NCBI RefSeq assembly: GCF_002021565.1
Contig: NZ_MSZX01000001.1
Span: 62,027 to 126,026, forward strand
Reading direction: 5' to 3'
Length of the DNA stretch: 64,000 nt
Source: Paenibacillus selenitireducens
Lineage (GTDB): Bacteria > Bacillota > Bacilli > Paenibacillales > Paenibacillaceae
The number at the start of each line of letters is the position of its first letter. The first letter of the stretch is position 1. The position numbers and the translations under genes are program-made. Under the pieces are notes generated by a model. The model was not told where the DNA came from. It was given only the letters and a program-made list of their open reading frames with translations, and did not search any database. Below are positions 44,481-54,700 of the stretch, one piece after another.

Positions 44481-47231
44481 ATGCGAAAAAAATGGGTTTC
44501 ACTCGTCATGACATTGATGCTGACCTCAGCATGTTACTCTAGCATTGTATCAGGTGCAGGCACTTCACTTACAACGCAAGACAAGTTTGAAGTATTAAAG
44601 GGCAAAGGGATTTTCACGGGATTTACAGATGGCAGCGCAAGGCTCAATGAGCAAATGTCCCGCGAGCAATTTGCAGCCGTATTGTTCCGACTGATGGAAT
44701 TGAAGGATGTGTCTGGACCGCCAAGCTATAATGACGTGCTCAAAACCCGTTGGTCCTATGGGGAAATCGAGGCTGTAACGGAAGCGGGCTTAATGAAAGG
44801 GATGGGCGTCGGCAAATTCCAACCGGGTTCACCGGTTACGGTAGAACAGCTAGCTACCATCTTGGTGCGTGCTTATGGCTCGGAGGGCAGCAGCAATAAC
44901 GGGGTCGGCGGCAAAGTGTCTTCGTGGGCTAAATCCGCGGTAGCGGTAGCCATTGACAAGGGCATTATTCCGATCATGTATGACTACACCGGGAATGCAA
45001 CCCGCGGGCTGCTCGTCGATGCGACCTATGCCGCCTATCAGAAGATGTCCACGCCAGAATATAAACCATTGCATGTGAAATCATTAGATGTCATCTCCAA
45101 TACCAAGATTATCCTCACATTGGATGAACCCGTTTCCGTGCTGAAGCCTGACAATATCACCATCCGCAAAACCTACGGAAGTTCGAAGTTAATTATCCGA
45201 CAAGCCACGCTAAGCGCAGACGGTAAAAAGGTTGAGATTGTAACCGATCCGCAAGAAAGCGCAACGCAATATATTTTAACGGTGGATGATACGACGAAAT
45301 CATTCGTTTCCCTCTCGGTAGATACAACAAAACCACGTATCATTAATTTCCATGCTGTTTCGAATTATTGGTTATCGATCACCTTCTCAGAGCCTGTTGA
45401 TGCAAGTTCTGCAACGGATTTGAAAAATTACGGCGTCAACAATGGTCTGTATATGTACCGCGCAGAGCTGTCGAATGACGGTCGAACGGTCACCATTCAG
45501 ACGAACGAACAAAACGCGAAAACGAAATATACGTTCGTAGCATACAACATTACCGATTTAGCAGGGAATACGTTGGATCCTGTCACGTATACGTTCGGTG
45601 ATGAAGACCAATCCGCTCCAACAGTGAAGAAAATAACGTCAGATACCAACCGTGTTACGTTATGGTTCAGTGAACGATTGGATCGCGACTCGGCTGAAAA
45701 TGTGGCGAATTACGTGATCAATGGGAATTTAGGTTACCCAACGCGGTTGGATTATAACGACACGAACCAGACGGTCACGTTAACCACTGCAGACCAAGAA
45801 GATGGAAAAGCATACACACTTACGTTAAAAAATATTAAAGATCTTGCAGGGAATGCGATCAAGAACCCGACAAAAGTGAATTTTACCGGCGTCAACAATG
45901 ATGTTAATTATTCGTTATATGTGCAGAGTATTCGGTCGTTGAATTGGAATACACTTGAAATTCGGCTCAATAATGCGATTACGGCCAATGACCTTTCCCA
46001 ATTTAATTTGATTGTGAATCGTGACAACGGTGCTTCCGTGTCCATGTCTGGCTGGCAATCCTATGTGACGCTGCAGGACAGCAAAACGATTCGTGTTCAA
46101 TATCGTACCGCGGATCAATCGAATCCGAATCTATTCCGTGAACAGCATTTAATCGAAGCATCGGTATATGGCTTACCGAAGCTGAATACGCGGAATAATG
46201 CCAACGTAAAATCGTTTGCTGGGACAGATGCGGTGAATGATGTTCCTTCGGTTAGAGAGATTAAAGCGTTAGATTCGCGTTCTGTTCAAGTGCTCTTCAG
46301 TAAGCCTGTTCGCAATATCTCGAAAGACGCTTTTATCCTGCAAACGAAAGATGGCGAATATGTATCGATTGCCTCGGAATCGGTGAATAACCGTAATAAG
46401 GTGGTCGATAGCGTTGTCTTGTATCTGGATTCACCGATGCAGTGGAACACCAATTACGCACTCCGTTTCACGGGGGCCGTGACGGACGCAGCCGGTTGGA
46501 ATGCGATGAAGGTGACGGATGGGGCGAATCCTTATACCGTGTATTTCAAGGGAATTGGCGATAACAATAACAATAACAATGCGGCTCCGCGCATGGCAAA
46601 CATTTCGTCTGAGGATCCTTATAATATCGCAGTAACCTTCAGCGAACCTGTGAAGAACGCAGCCAAAGGACCTTATAGCTTGTGGACTAATGACGATAGG
46701 AAGATCGTGGATCTCAAAGAGGGTGAGAATGCTACGTTCGAGGTCTCCGAAGACCGTACGAAACTGTATATCCACCTTTTCGCCGATCAATTGGATTCGT
46801 TAACGTATAACAAGAGCTATAAGGTAATTTACCAGCGGGATGCAGGGAAAATTGTTGATGATGAAGGCAAAGGCTTTGATGAAGGAAAAGGGGCGAACGA
46901 AGCTGGATTTAAAGCGAAGGGGAAAGAACACACTGCACCTTACATCGATGATGCCTATGTGAAGGACGCGAAGCTTGTCCTTGTGTTTAGCGAAGCCATT
47001 CAAGGATATTCGAATCAAACGAATTATTTTGAGATCAAGATCAATGGGGATACGATTACACCGGATGCCGGACAGCTCGTGAATGACAAAGAAATACGCT
47101 TATCGCTGCCGAAATCATACTTCAAGCGCGCTTACGGATCGATTACTGTAACAGATGCGGGAGCGGATCATATTACAGATATCAATCATGTGAACGTACT
47201 CCAGGAATCGGTTCCCTTTCGAATCAAATAA
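44481..47231 (+). CDS. Secreted surface protein with SLH-like region and Ig-like repeats
   Basis: 916 residues from ATG 44481, after GGGGGAA; the longer frame from 44421 gives a poor N-terminus. Signal peptide in the first ~28 residues. Residues ~30-190 hold two to three SLH-like units (GIFTGFTDGSARLNEQMSRE; MKGMGVGKFQPGSPVT). Then several repeated Ig-like modules of ~100 residues of the SbsA type, each with an 'ITFSEPVD'- or 'LWFSERLD'-like strand and an 'LAGN' turn. Expected to be anchored to cell-wall polymer as an S-layer or S-layer-associated protein. It is a possible export client of SecA2; no sequence proof. Confidence 0.83.
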   Translation: MRKKWVSLVMTLMLTSACYSSIVSGAGTSLTTQDKFEVLKGKGIFTGFTDGSARLNEQMSREQFAAVLFRLMELKDVSGPPSYNDVLKTRWSYGEIEAVTEAGLMKGMGVGKFQPGSPVTVEQLATILVRAYGSEGSSNNGVGGKVSSWAKSAVAVAIDKGIIPIMYDYTGNATRGLLVDATYAAYQKMSTPEYKPLHVKSLDVISNTKIILTLDEPVSVLKPDNITIRKTYGSSKLIIRQATLSADGKKVEIVTDPQESATQYILTVDDTTKSFVSLSVDTTKPRIINFHAVSNYWLSITFSEPVDASSATDLKNYGVNNGLYMYRAELSNDGRTVTIQTNEQNAKTKYTFVAYNITDLAGNTLDPVTYTFGDEDQSAPTVKKITSDTNRVTLWFSERLDRDSAENVANYVINGNLGYPTRLDYNDTNQTVTLTTADQEDGKAYTLTLKNIKDLAGNAIKNPTKVNFTGVNNDVNYSLYVQSIRSLNWNTLEIRLNNAITANDLSQFNLIVNRDNGASVSMSGWQSYVTLQDSKTIRVQYRTADQSNPNLFREQHLIEASVYGLPKLNTRNNANVKSFAGTDAVNDVPSVREIKALDSRSVQVLFSKPVRNISKDAFILQTKDGEYVSIASESVNNRNKVVDSVVLYLDSPMQWNTNYALRFTGAVTDAAGWNAMKVTDGANPYTVYFKGIGDNNNNNNAAPRMANISSEDPYNIAVTFSEPVKNAAKGPYSLWTNDDRKIVDLKEGENATFEVSEDRTKLYIHLFADQLDSLTYNKSYKVIYQRDAGKIVDDEGKGFDEGKGANEAGFKAKGKEHTAPYIDDAYVKDAKLVLVFSEAIQGYSNQTNYFEIKINGDTITPDAGQLVNDKEIRLSLPKSYFKRAYGSITVTDAGADHITDINHVNVLQESVPFRIK

Positions 47232-47267
47232 GATTATCGGATTTAGCGTGTAATAAAGGCCTTCGAA

Positions 47268-47276
47268 TGCTATAAT
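47268..47276 (+). promoter_or_regulatory. Extended -10 element of ytoI
   Basis: TGCTATAAT matches an extended -10 promoter (TGn before TATAAT), 40 bases before the ytoI start. No clear -35 is seen, which is usual for this promoter class. Confidence 0.5.
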
Positions 47277-47315
47277 GGAGTTATAGTACAGATACGGAAC
47301 TAGAGGTGACACAGC

Positions 47316-48653
47316 GTGGATATTCATGAAGAGGCGCTGACGAAGCATGAATTATTGCTACAGTATATCGAAGGCTTAAAGATCGGCTCTAAAATTTCAG
47401 TTCGGAAATTGGCAAAAGAATTACATGTCAGTGAAGGTACGGCATACCGTGCCGTGAAGGAAGCCGAGAATATCGGTTACGTGATGACGAAGGATCGGAT
47501 TGGTACGATTCGGGTGGATAAAGCTTCAAGGCGTCACATGTCCGAACAATTGACCTATGAAGAAGTGGTGAAAATCGTCGGAGGACATGTGCTTGGGGGG
47601 AGCAAAGGGCTCGTGAAACCCCTGCACAAATATGTCATCGGCGCCATGGAGCTCGAGGATATGATCGGATACATTGACGCGGGCAGTCTATTAATTGTCG
47701 GTAACCGAGAGAGTGCGCACCGTCTTGCATTGAAGCAAGGAGCGGGGATTCTGATTACCGGGGGATTCGATGCCAGCCGGGAAGTGAAGTTGATCGCCGA
47801 TGCGCTCGACCTGCCGATTATTTCGTCGAAGCATGATACGTTTACGGTTGCCACATTGATTAACCGCGCCATATATGACCGATTGATCAAAAAGAAAATT
47901 ATGCTTATTGAAGATATCGTTTCGCTCGATGCGAAAGTGAATGCCTTGAAGGCCCAGAGTACGATTCGGGATTTTCAACTGATGCGGGACACGACGGGAC
48001 AGTCTCGATTCCCCGTCATCGATGAGTGGAACCATGTCATTGGGATGATTACATCGAAAGATATTTCCGGTTTATCGCCTGATTCGACGATCGATAAACA
48101 TTATACGCGCAGTCCGATCACGGTCTCGATGAGTACGTCCTTGGCCTCCGCCGCACATATGATGGCGTGGGAAGGGATCGAAGTGCTTCCGATTGTGGAT
48201 CGGAATCGCAAACTTATCTCCACGGCATCGCGCAAGCAGGTTCTGCAAGCTTTACGGGATGCACAGAAGCTCCCGCAGCTCGGCGAGACCTTTGACGATT
48301 TGATTTGGAGCCATTTTGAAGAAGATCGGGATGATTCTAACCGCTTGTTCTTTCGAGGTGTGATCACGCCGCAAATGTCGAGCCACATTGGTACGCTGTC
48401 CAAAGGGGTGTTTTCGACCATTGTGACGCAAGCGGCTTATCGTGCGATTCGAGACCTCCCGCGGGGGGATCATGTGGTGGAGAATATGACCGTCTATTTC
48501 CTTCGCCCCGTTCCGATTGAGAAAGAAATTGTTGTTCGTGTAGAAATGATCGAAGTGAGCCGACGCTTCTGTAAGCTGGATGTGAAAGTCAGCCAAGATG
48601 ATCAGATTGTATGTAAAGCCATGGTTACCGCACAAGCATTTGACGGTGCGTGA
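47316..48653 (+). CDS. ytoI: YtoI: HTH, DRTGG, CBS pair and hotdog domain protein
   Basis: 445 residues, GTG start after AGAGGTGA. Order: N-terminal winged-helix (KISVRKLAKELHVSEGTAYRAV, ~25-60), DRTGG domain (~85-190), two CBS repeats (~200-310) and a C-terminal hotdog thioesterase-like domain (~345-440, HVVENMTVYFLRPV). The CBS pair should sense an adenine nucleotide; the N-terminal part could bind DNA. In B. subtilis it stands near ytpI and dnaE, as here, though ytpI is now inverted relative to it. Exact role unknown. Confidence 0.88.
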   Translation: MDIHEEALTKHELLLQYIEGLKIGSKISVRKLAKELHVSEGTAYRAVKEAENIGYVMTKDRIGTIRVDKASRRHMSEQLTYEEVVKIVGGHVLGGSKGLVKPLHKYVIGAMELEDMIGYIDAGSLLIVGNRESAHRLALKQGAGILITGGFDASREVKLIADALDLPIISSKHDTFTVATLINRAIYDRLIKKKIMLIEDIVSLDAKVNALKAQSTIRDFQLMRDTTGQSRFPVIDEWNHVIGMITSKDISGLSPDSTIDKHYTRSPITVSMSTSLASAAHMMAWEGIEVLPIVDRNRKLISTASRKQVLQALRDAQKLPQLGETFDDLIWSHFEEDRDDSNRLFFRGVITPQMSSHIGTLSKGVFSTIVTQAAYRAIRDLPRGDHVVENMTVYFLRPVPIEKEIVVRVEMIEVSRRFCKLDVKVSQDDQIVCKAMVTAQAFDGA

Positions 48654-48691
48654 GGGTAACATATTATCTCTTTCATCAAAGAGCCATTAGA

Positions 48692-48733
48692 AAAAGCGTG
48701 TTTTGAACAGATTGTTCAAAACACGCTTTTCGT
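48692..48733 (+). terminator. Terminator of ytoI
   Basis: A perfect 18-base stem (AAAAGCGTGTTTTGAACA and its complement) closes a three-base loop, 39 bases after the ytoI stop. It can work on either strand, since the stem ends are A and T runs. Confidence 0.9.
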
Positions 48734-48746
48734 ATATTTAAATAAA

Positions 48747-48995
48747 TCATTCTATTCCTTTGAATTGGGAAGGGCTTGTTTCACGGATATGGAAAATGAT
48801 GTCGAACTGTTCTAGCAGTGACGCATCATAGTCCCTCCAGTTGAGATGGACTCACTTGTTGAATTTGAACAAGGATGTCAAATGATTTACCTAATGATAC
48901 ATCAACCGTTGTTGGGATGTCGGGACCTTCGGTAGTTATTCCAGCGAAAATGGGATGGTGCTCTAGAGGTTTTTCTCACTATCTAGAATTTGTAA
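48747..48995 (-). pseudogene. Decayed minus-strand gene fragment, family unknown
   Basis: Two adjoining minus-strand frames look coding. The upstream one reads HHPIFAGITTEGPDIPTTVD on to KSFDILVQIQ; after a one-base frame change the other reads DYDASLLEQFDIIFHIRE and ends in a stop at 48747. Upstream of about 48995 stops appear in all frames. I could not name the family. It is likely the 3' end of a lost gene. Confidence 0.35.
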
Positions 48996-49053
48996 CTTTT
49001 CGAGAGATTGCCGAAATCAAATTAGGTTGCAGGGAACGCAACGAGAAATGAAC

Positions 49054-49232
49054 GGACACAGGAGACCTTAATTATGCCAAAAGCACTCAAAATGCAGGGT
49101 GAAAGGACACAGCAGCTCTTATCATGCTAAACATAAGCTATATACTCATGATTCGAATGGAATAAGGGCATCTAGGTCCGAAAAACGTCTAATCAATGAG
49201 CATAGCAGACAATAAGGTCTCTTGTGTCCGTT
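49054..49232. repeat. Cluster of GGACACA-type extragenic repeats
   Basis: Three related units are seen: GGACACAGGAGACCTTAATT at 49054, GGACACAGCAGCTCTTATCA at 49105, and an inverted unit at 49204-49232 reading GGACACAAGAGACCTTATTG on the minus strand. The outer two form a long imperfect inverted repeat about 150 bases apart. The pattern is that of a short interspersed extragenic element. Confidence 0.55.
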
Positions 49233-49342
49233 ATAGACAAAGAGCTTATTTAATTTGTCAAGATTTCGTTTCTACGACAGCTGAAACTGAAACACCAATC
49301 CATCTCTCCTATCCACCAACGTATAGGTTCACACAATAAAGG

Positions 49343-49370
49343 ACCGTCGGGTGCCCCCCTGACGGTTTTT
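49343..49370 (+). terminator. Orphan terminator-like hairpin
   Basis: ACCGTC and GACGGT (with GGG against CCT inside) form a stem followed by TTTTT. No gene ends just before it, so it either ends an unseen RNA or is a relic of the decayed fragment region. Confidence 0.5.
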
Positions 49371-49396
49371 CACACTTAACAAATGCAATACAAAAA

Positions 49397-49433
49397 AATA
49401 ACCTGCCGCCCAAAATACAGGGATCAGGTTATT
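49397..49433 (-). terminator. Terminator of the metallophosphoesterase gene
   Basis: AATAACCTG and CAGGTTATT pair over a 19-base loop; on the minus strand a run of T follows. It lies about 35 bases after the minus-strand stop. Confidence 0.75.
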
Positions 49434-49466
49434 TCGTAAAGAATCAACATTCACTTGTCATAAATT

Positions 49467-50414
49467 TTACAGAGCTAGAGTCTCTTTTATTGCAGATGGA
49501 TCATGTTCGGGTTGTTCATGGACAACAGATCCGTCCGCAAGACGCAACCACGAGTCGAATTGCCGCTCGCCTTCTTGCAGCTGAATCACCCGGGCGCCGC
49601 GAGGGAAGTCATCCCGACCGTACGTGTTATACCCGGTAGCTCGGCCATAGCAGAGTCGGATGCCGTGTAAGGTCCCCCAGTAATCATTGAGATGGTCATG
49701 ACCCGCGAACGTTCCCATCACATCTCCTTGTTCTACCAGTGCTGCGAATAACCCGGTGTTGATCCGCGGACAGCACACATCTTCGTATTTGTGCCCATAG
49801 CAAAGTTCTTGTTCCCATACAAGATGATATTCCGGTAGTGGGATATGGAAGAAAGCGAGTGCGGGTAGAGGAATACCGCCATTCTGTGATGTATAAGCAG
49901 CCGACTGTGTTTCATACCATTGGATTTGGTCTCTAGCAATCCAACCGTAGCCTGGGACATGAGAGATGGTTGATCGATTCCCGGAATCAAGCGCATACAA
50001 TAAGGCGGAAGGCTGACCTGTACGACCTATGACTTCGAGCGCGTAGTTTCCGACCCCGTTCATATCCGTAGGACCCGCTTGTGCAAGCGAATGCGAATAG
50101 GATAGAGCCTTGTCCATCAATTCGGCGCGGGGAAGCGTCCCTTCCGTATCATGATTGCCGAACACGACAGACCAAGGAATCTGGCGATTGTCGACAAGCG
50201 AGACAGCCAGATCAAAGCGGTACAGCGGATCATCGCAGGAAGATTCCTCGATCACATCGCCCGTGAAGAAGACCAAATCGGGTTGTTCCGCATCCAGAAT
50301 TTTTCCCATAAGCGCTAAAGTTGACTCATCCTTTTCCCCGCCAGATTTCATGTGAACATCGGTAAATTGCACGATTTTAAACGTACCATCTTCGCGAAAC
50401 TTGAGTATGCTCAT
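49467..50414 (-). CDS. Calcineurin-like metallophosphoesterase
   Basis: 315 residues; start ATG after GAGGAGAGG. The two-metal site motifs are in order: FTDVH near 18, FTGDV near 50, FGNHD near 84, a later His (FFHIPLPEYH near 190) and GHDHLNDYWG near 238. It has no signal peptide. It belongs to the family of Dcr2/PhoD-related hydrolases; substrate not predictable. It lies between ytoI and ytpI, a slot empty in B. subtilis. Confidence 0.88.
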   Translation of the reverse strand: MSILKFREDGTFKIVQFTDVHMKSGGEKDESTLALMGKILDAEQPDLVFFTGDVIEESSCDDPLYRFDLAVSLVDNRQIPWSVVFGNHDTEGTLPRAELMDKALSYSHSLAQAGPTDMNGVGNYALEVIGRTGQPSALLYALDSGNRSTISHVPGYGWIARDQIQWYETQSAAYTSQNGGIPLPALAFFHIPLPEYHLVWEQELCYGHKYEDVCCPRINTGLFAALVEQGDVMGTFAGHDHLNDYWGTLHGIRLCYGRATGYNTYGRDDFPRGARVIQLQEGERQFDSWLRLADGSVVHEQPEHDPSAIKETLAL

Positions 50415-50444
50415 GATATCCTCTCCTCATCCTATGCGCCTGAT

Positions 50445-50750
50445 TTAGGCGTTTTTTTGTCCCATTTTACTGAAATAACTATAATTTCGGAACCCGGCGT
50501 ACAAGTTAAAGCAGCCGAGCAGCAAGAATAGCGCCCCCACAACGACGCGAATGGAGGAACCGCTGAACACGAATAGCTGGATGACAGCAAGCAGAATTAG
50601 TAAGGAACCTAGACTGATATTCATGCGCGCCGCGTAAATTCCGCGTTGCCGCGTATCCTTCGCCCGGTGAGATTTTGCACTATGAAACACCGATGAGATG
50701 AGCGCGATGGCTAGTAAAACATAGAGTACAGTGAGTATGGTACCCATCAT
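50445..50750 (-). CDS. ytpI: YtpI family membrane protein
   Basis: 101 residues with three hydrophobic segments (near 3-20, 45-60 and 65-85) and the conserved NLYAGFRNYSYF end. It resembles B. subtilis YtpI, which sits next to dnaE and ytrIH. Function unknown. Two adjacent ATGs make the start uncertain by one codon. Confidence 0.8.
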   Translation of the reverse strand: MMGTILTVLYVLLAIALISSVFHSAKSHRAKDTRQRGIYAARMNISLGSLLILLAVIQLFVFSGSSIRVVVGALFLLLGCFNLYAGFRNYSYFSKMGQKNA

Positions 50751-50802
50751 GTGAGAAGCAGCCCCTTTTCGATAAATGCTTCATCTATTGTAACATATTT
50801 CC

Positions 50803-51300
50803 TTAAGGACGGTCAGTCTTTGCTTTGGCATCAATCCAAATTTGTAATATGCCGTCATTTGCCAGCATGGTGCGGATTTGCACGTTGTATTCTTGGCCGC
50901 GGGAATCTTGATAGGTTTTGTTTTTTAATAGTTTCTGGGTAAGGATGGCGTCCGAATTGATTTTATAGATATCTCTACCGATTAAGCCGTCGAGATCGGT
51001 TTTGATTTTTCTCTTAAGCTCATTTTCACTATGAGTGTCAATAGGTGTATCGGGATCGTCCAGAATAAATAATTGCAAGGTTCGAATAATCGTCTGTTTA
51101 TTTTTGTACTTGCTTAGACTCTTGATTTCTTCTTCTTGTTGACCGATCTGGGTAAGGAGTTCACTCCGAATGGTCGTTAATTGATTGACTTGGAAATGGA
51201 AAATCGAATTATATACGGCGGCGCCGACAATCATGCCGCACAAGAAGATTGCCCCGGAGCGGAGGAATGAGCTATAGCGATGAAAAGGAGGGACTCGCAT
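50803..51300 (-). CDS. ytrI: Sporulation membrane protein YtrI
   Basis: 165 residues. One N-terminal membrane segment near 13-32 is followed by a coiled-coil (LTTIRSELLTQIGQQEEEIK) and a globular end. In B. subtilis ytrH and ytrI are sporulation-specific and needed for efficient spore formation. It follows ytrH by six bases. Confidence 0.85.
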   Translation of the reverse strand: MRVPPFHRYSSFLRSGAIFLCGMIVGAAVYNSIFHFQVNQLTTIRSELLTQIGQQEEEIKSLSKYKNKQTIIRTLQLFILDDPDTPIDTHSENELKRKIKTDLDGLIGRDIYKINSDAILTQKLLKNKTYQDSRGQEYNVQIRTMLANDGILQIWIDAKAKTDRP

Positions 51301-51306
51301 ACAATG

Positions 51307-51633
51307 TTAGCCTCGCTCTCTACAAATCCAAGCGACAAGCTCCGTAGCCGTATGAGCCCCACAAAAGGCGCATAAAATATAGAGAATTTGCTTAATCGCA
51401 GGATTCAAGTCCCCAGCGAAAAAGTTGCTCTCGATGACGCGTAAAGGGTCAATGGTTCCTCCAACGGCTGCGGCAAGCGCCCATATTTTCAAAGATTTGG
51501 CGACATGGAGCATCGTGAGCGTCGGAGGTTGAAGCGCAATGACGGCACCGATGCCTCCGAGCATGGCCCCTCCTAATACGACGCCAAAAGCAATAAAGAA
51601 ATCCAGCAATGCTTTGGAAGCGAATGTTTCCAT
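51307..51633 (-). CDS. ytrH: Sporulation membrane protein YtrH
   Basis: 108 residues with three membrane segments and the conserved GAMLGGIGAVIALQPPTL and GGTIDPLRVIESNF motifs of the YtrH family. It is first in the ytrH-ytrI(-ytpI) unit, divergent from dnaE. Ribosome binding site AAAGGGG. Confidence 0.9.
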   Translation of the reverse strand: METFASKALLDFFIAFGVVLGGAMLGGIGAVIALQPPTLTMLHVAKSLKIWALAAAVGGTIDPLRVIESNFFAGDLNPAIKQILYILCAFCGAHTATELVAWICRERG

Positions 51634-51731
51634 GGGAATAACCCCTTTCCTCTCCGTTATTGACCGAGAATCGTGTATAATTAAATCTATGGGAGTTGTC
51701 CATAGAATAGACTAGGAAGTGAGGACAGACG

Positions 51732-54700
51732 ATGAGCGGATTTGTACATTTACATGTTCATAGCGAATACAGCTTGCTCGACGGCGCCGCAAGGATCGAA
51801 GCGTTAGTTGAAACCGCTGTACAGCACGGTATGAAATCGCTGGCGCTAACAGACCATGGCGTGATGTATGGGGTTGTCCCCTTCTATAAAGCGTGCATCG
51901 CACGTGGCATCCAGCCGATCATCGGCTGTGAAGCTTACTTGACGACGAGTTCGATGCAAGAGAAAGGATCCCGTCAAGAGAATCCAACCTACCATTTGAT
52001 CTTGCTTGCGAAGAATCAACAGGGTTATCAGAACTTGATGAAGCTCTGCTCGCTCGGTCATTTGGAAGGATTTCATTATAAACCGCGGATCGATTTGGAA
52101 GCGTTAGCGAAGTATGCCGAAGGAATCATTTGCTTAAGCGCGTGTCTCGGGGGAGAAATCCCGCAGCATCTGCTGCATGGACGTGTGGAGGAAGCGAAGG
52201 CTTCGGCTTTGCGATATAAGCAAATTTTTGGCGAAGATTTTTATTTGGAATTGCAAGACCACGGGATTGCGGAACAGAAGCGTGTGAACCCGATGTTGAT
52301 TGAGCTGAGTCAGGAGACGGGAATCCCGCTTGTTGTAACGAATGATGTGCACTATGTCGTTCCCGAGGACGCTTCGATGCAGGATGTGCTGATTTGTATT
52401 GGTACCGGGAAAACCGTGGATGCAGAAGACCGATTGCGAATCGCGACAGATCAATTGTATTTAAAAAGTGCAGAAGAGATGGCGAAGCTGTTCCCTTATG
52501 TCCCGGAAGCACTCTCGAATACGGAGTTGATTGCGGCCAAATGCGCCGATTTTCGACTGGAATTCGGTCGATCCATTCTCCCAGCTTTCCAGCCTATTCC
52601 CGAGGGGCTTACGTCACCGGAATATTTGGCCGTATTGTGCCGTGAAGGGTTGAATCGAAGATATGCATCGCTGCCCGATTGGGAGAGTCCAGCATATCAA
52701 GAGAACGTGGAACAGCGCCTCCAGTATGAATTAGGCGTGATTGATCGTATGGGGTATTCGGATTATTTTCTGATCGTATGGGATTTTATTCGATTTGCTC
52801 ACGAGCACGGAATTGCTACGGGCCCAGGTCGGGGATCTTCCGCAGGGAGCTTGGTCGCCTACGTATTGAACATTACGGATGTGGATCCGATCAAATATAA
52901 GCTATTGTTCGAGCGTTTCTTGAATCCAGCTCGGGTCACGATGCCCGATATCGATATTGACTTTAGTGATGTCCGCAGGGATGAAGTGATTGCCTATGTG
53001 GTCCAAAAATACGGGATGGAGCATGTCGCTCAGATCATTACGTTCGGTACGATGGCGGCTCGAGCCGCTGTTCGTGACGTAGGCCGCGTGTTGAATGTAC
53101 CGTTTGGGGAAGTGGATCGCGTAGCGAAGATGATTCCGAATCAGCTCGGCATTACGATTGAAGAAGCCTTGCGCTTGAATCCGGATCTGGCAGCGCTTCA
53201 GGAGCGCAATGAACGCGTGATGGAATTAATTCATATGGCGATGAAGGTGGAAGGGATGCCGCGTCATGCTTCCACGCATGCGGCGGGTGTCGTGATTTCT
53301 CAAGAACCGCTAACCCATTATGTCCCATTGCAGGAAGGCTCGGAATCCACAGCACTGACGCAGTATTCGATGGAGAATTTAGAAGCGATCGGCCTGCTCA
53401 AAATGGACTTTCTCGGCTTGCGCACGCTATCGATTATTGAACGTACGTTAGCCTGGGTGGAGGAACAGCACGGCTTATCGATCGATTTCCATCAGATCTC
53501 TGATGACGATCCATTAACGTATGAGATGCTGAGCCATGGCAATACAACCGGGGTATTTCAGCTCGAGTCTTCAGGGGTGCGACGTGTTTTGAAGGATCTT
53601 AAACCTTCAGTATTCGAGGATATTGTCTCGGTTGTGGCTTTATATCGTCCCGGTCCGATGGATTTTATTCCGAAGTACATTCAAGTGAAGCATGGCGAGA
53701 TTGAAGCCGAATATCCGCATCCAACCTTGATTCCGATCCTGGAAGATACGTACGGCATTATCGTCTATCAAGAGCAAATTATGCAGATCGCATCGCAAAT
53801 GGCTGGCTTTTCGCTTGGTGAAGCAGACCTGTTGCGACGCGCAGTTTCGAAGAAGAAGCGGGAAGTGCTCGACGAAGAGCGCGAACATTTCGTGAACGGC
53901 AGCGTTGGCCAAGGGTTCTCGCCAGAGGAAGCCAACCATGTGTATGATATGATCGTTCGGTTCGCGGATTACGGTTTTCCGCGCGCGCATGCTGCAGCTT
54001 ACGGAGTGTTAGCTTTTCAGACGGCCTATTTGAAGGCGCACTATCCGGTTCAATTTATGTCTTCCATGTTAGCCTCCGTCATGGGCAATCATCGCAAAGT
54101 GGCGGAATATGTTGATGCCAGCCGCCGGATGGGCATTGAGGTGCTGCCGCCGGATGTGAATGAGAGCGGTGTATTATTCACGCCGGTTGTCAAAGATGAT
54201 GGTATGCGCGCCATTCGTTTCGGGCTTGCTGCGATGAAAAATGTCGGTACGCAAGCGATCGAGAGCATTATGAAGGTGCGGGAGGAACGTCCTTACGACA
54301 GCCTGCTGGACTTCTGCCGGCGTGTAGACCTTCGGGTATGCAATAAGCGAGTTCTGGAGTCCTTGATCCAAGGAGGGGCCTTAGATTCGCTCCCAGGCCA
54401 TCGTGCACAGTTGATTGCGATGTTGGATGAGACGGTAGAAGCAGCTGTAAAGTGGCGTAAAGAACGCGAGGATTTGCAGATTCAATTGTTCGGATTTGTC
54501 GAAGTCAACAATTGGTCGATTGAATATCCAGATATTCGACCTTATACCACAACACAGCAACTGGAATTTGAGCGAGAACTATTAGGATTATATATTTCGG
54601 GGCATCCGTTGGATGATCAGGAAGAATTGCTCTCTTCCCTGGAGCTGGACCGGTTCGTCGATTTGACGGAAGCGCCGGATGAGAGTGAAGTGACGGTGGC

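Larger units (their letters stand above)
48996..49396. other. Intergenic region with repeat cluster
   Basis: No gene was recognised. It contains three GGACACA-type repeats (listed separately) and an orphan terminator-like hairpin at 49343. Confidence 0.5.

Noticed and set aside
51660-51681. TTGACC and TATAAT upstream of dnaE as a promoter
   Set aside because: The spacing is only 10 bases, too short for sigma-A recognition as a pair.
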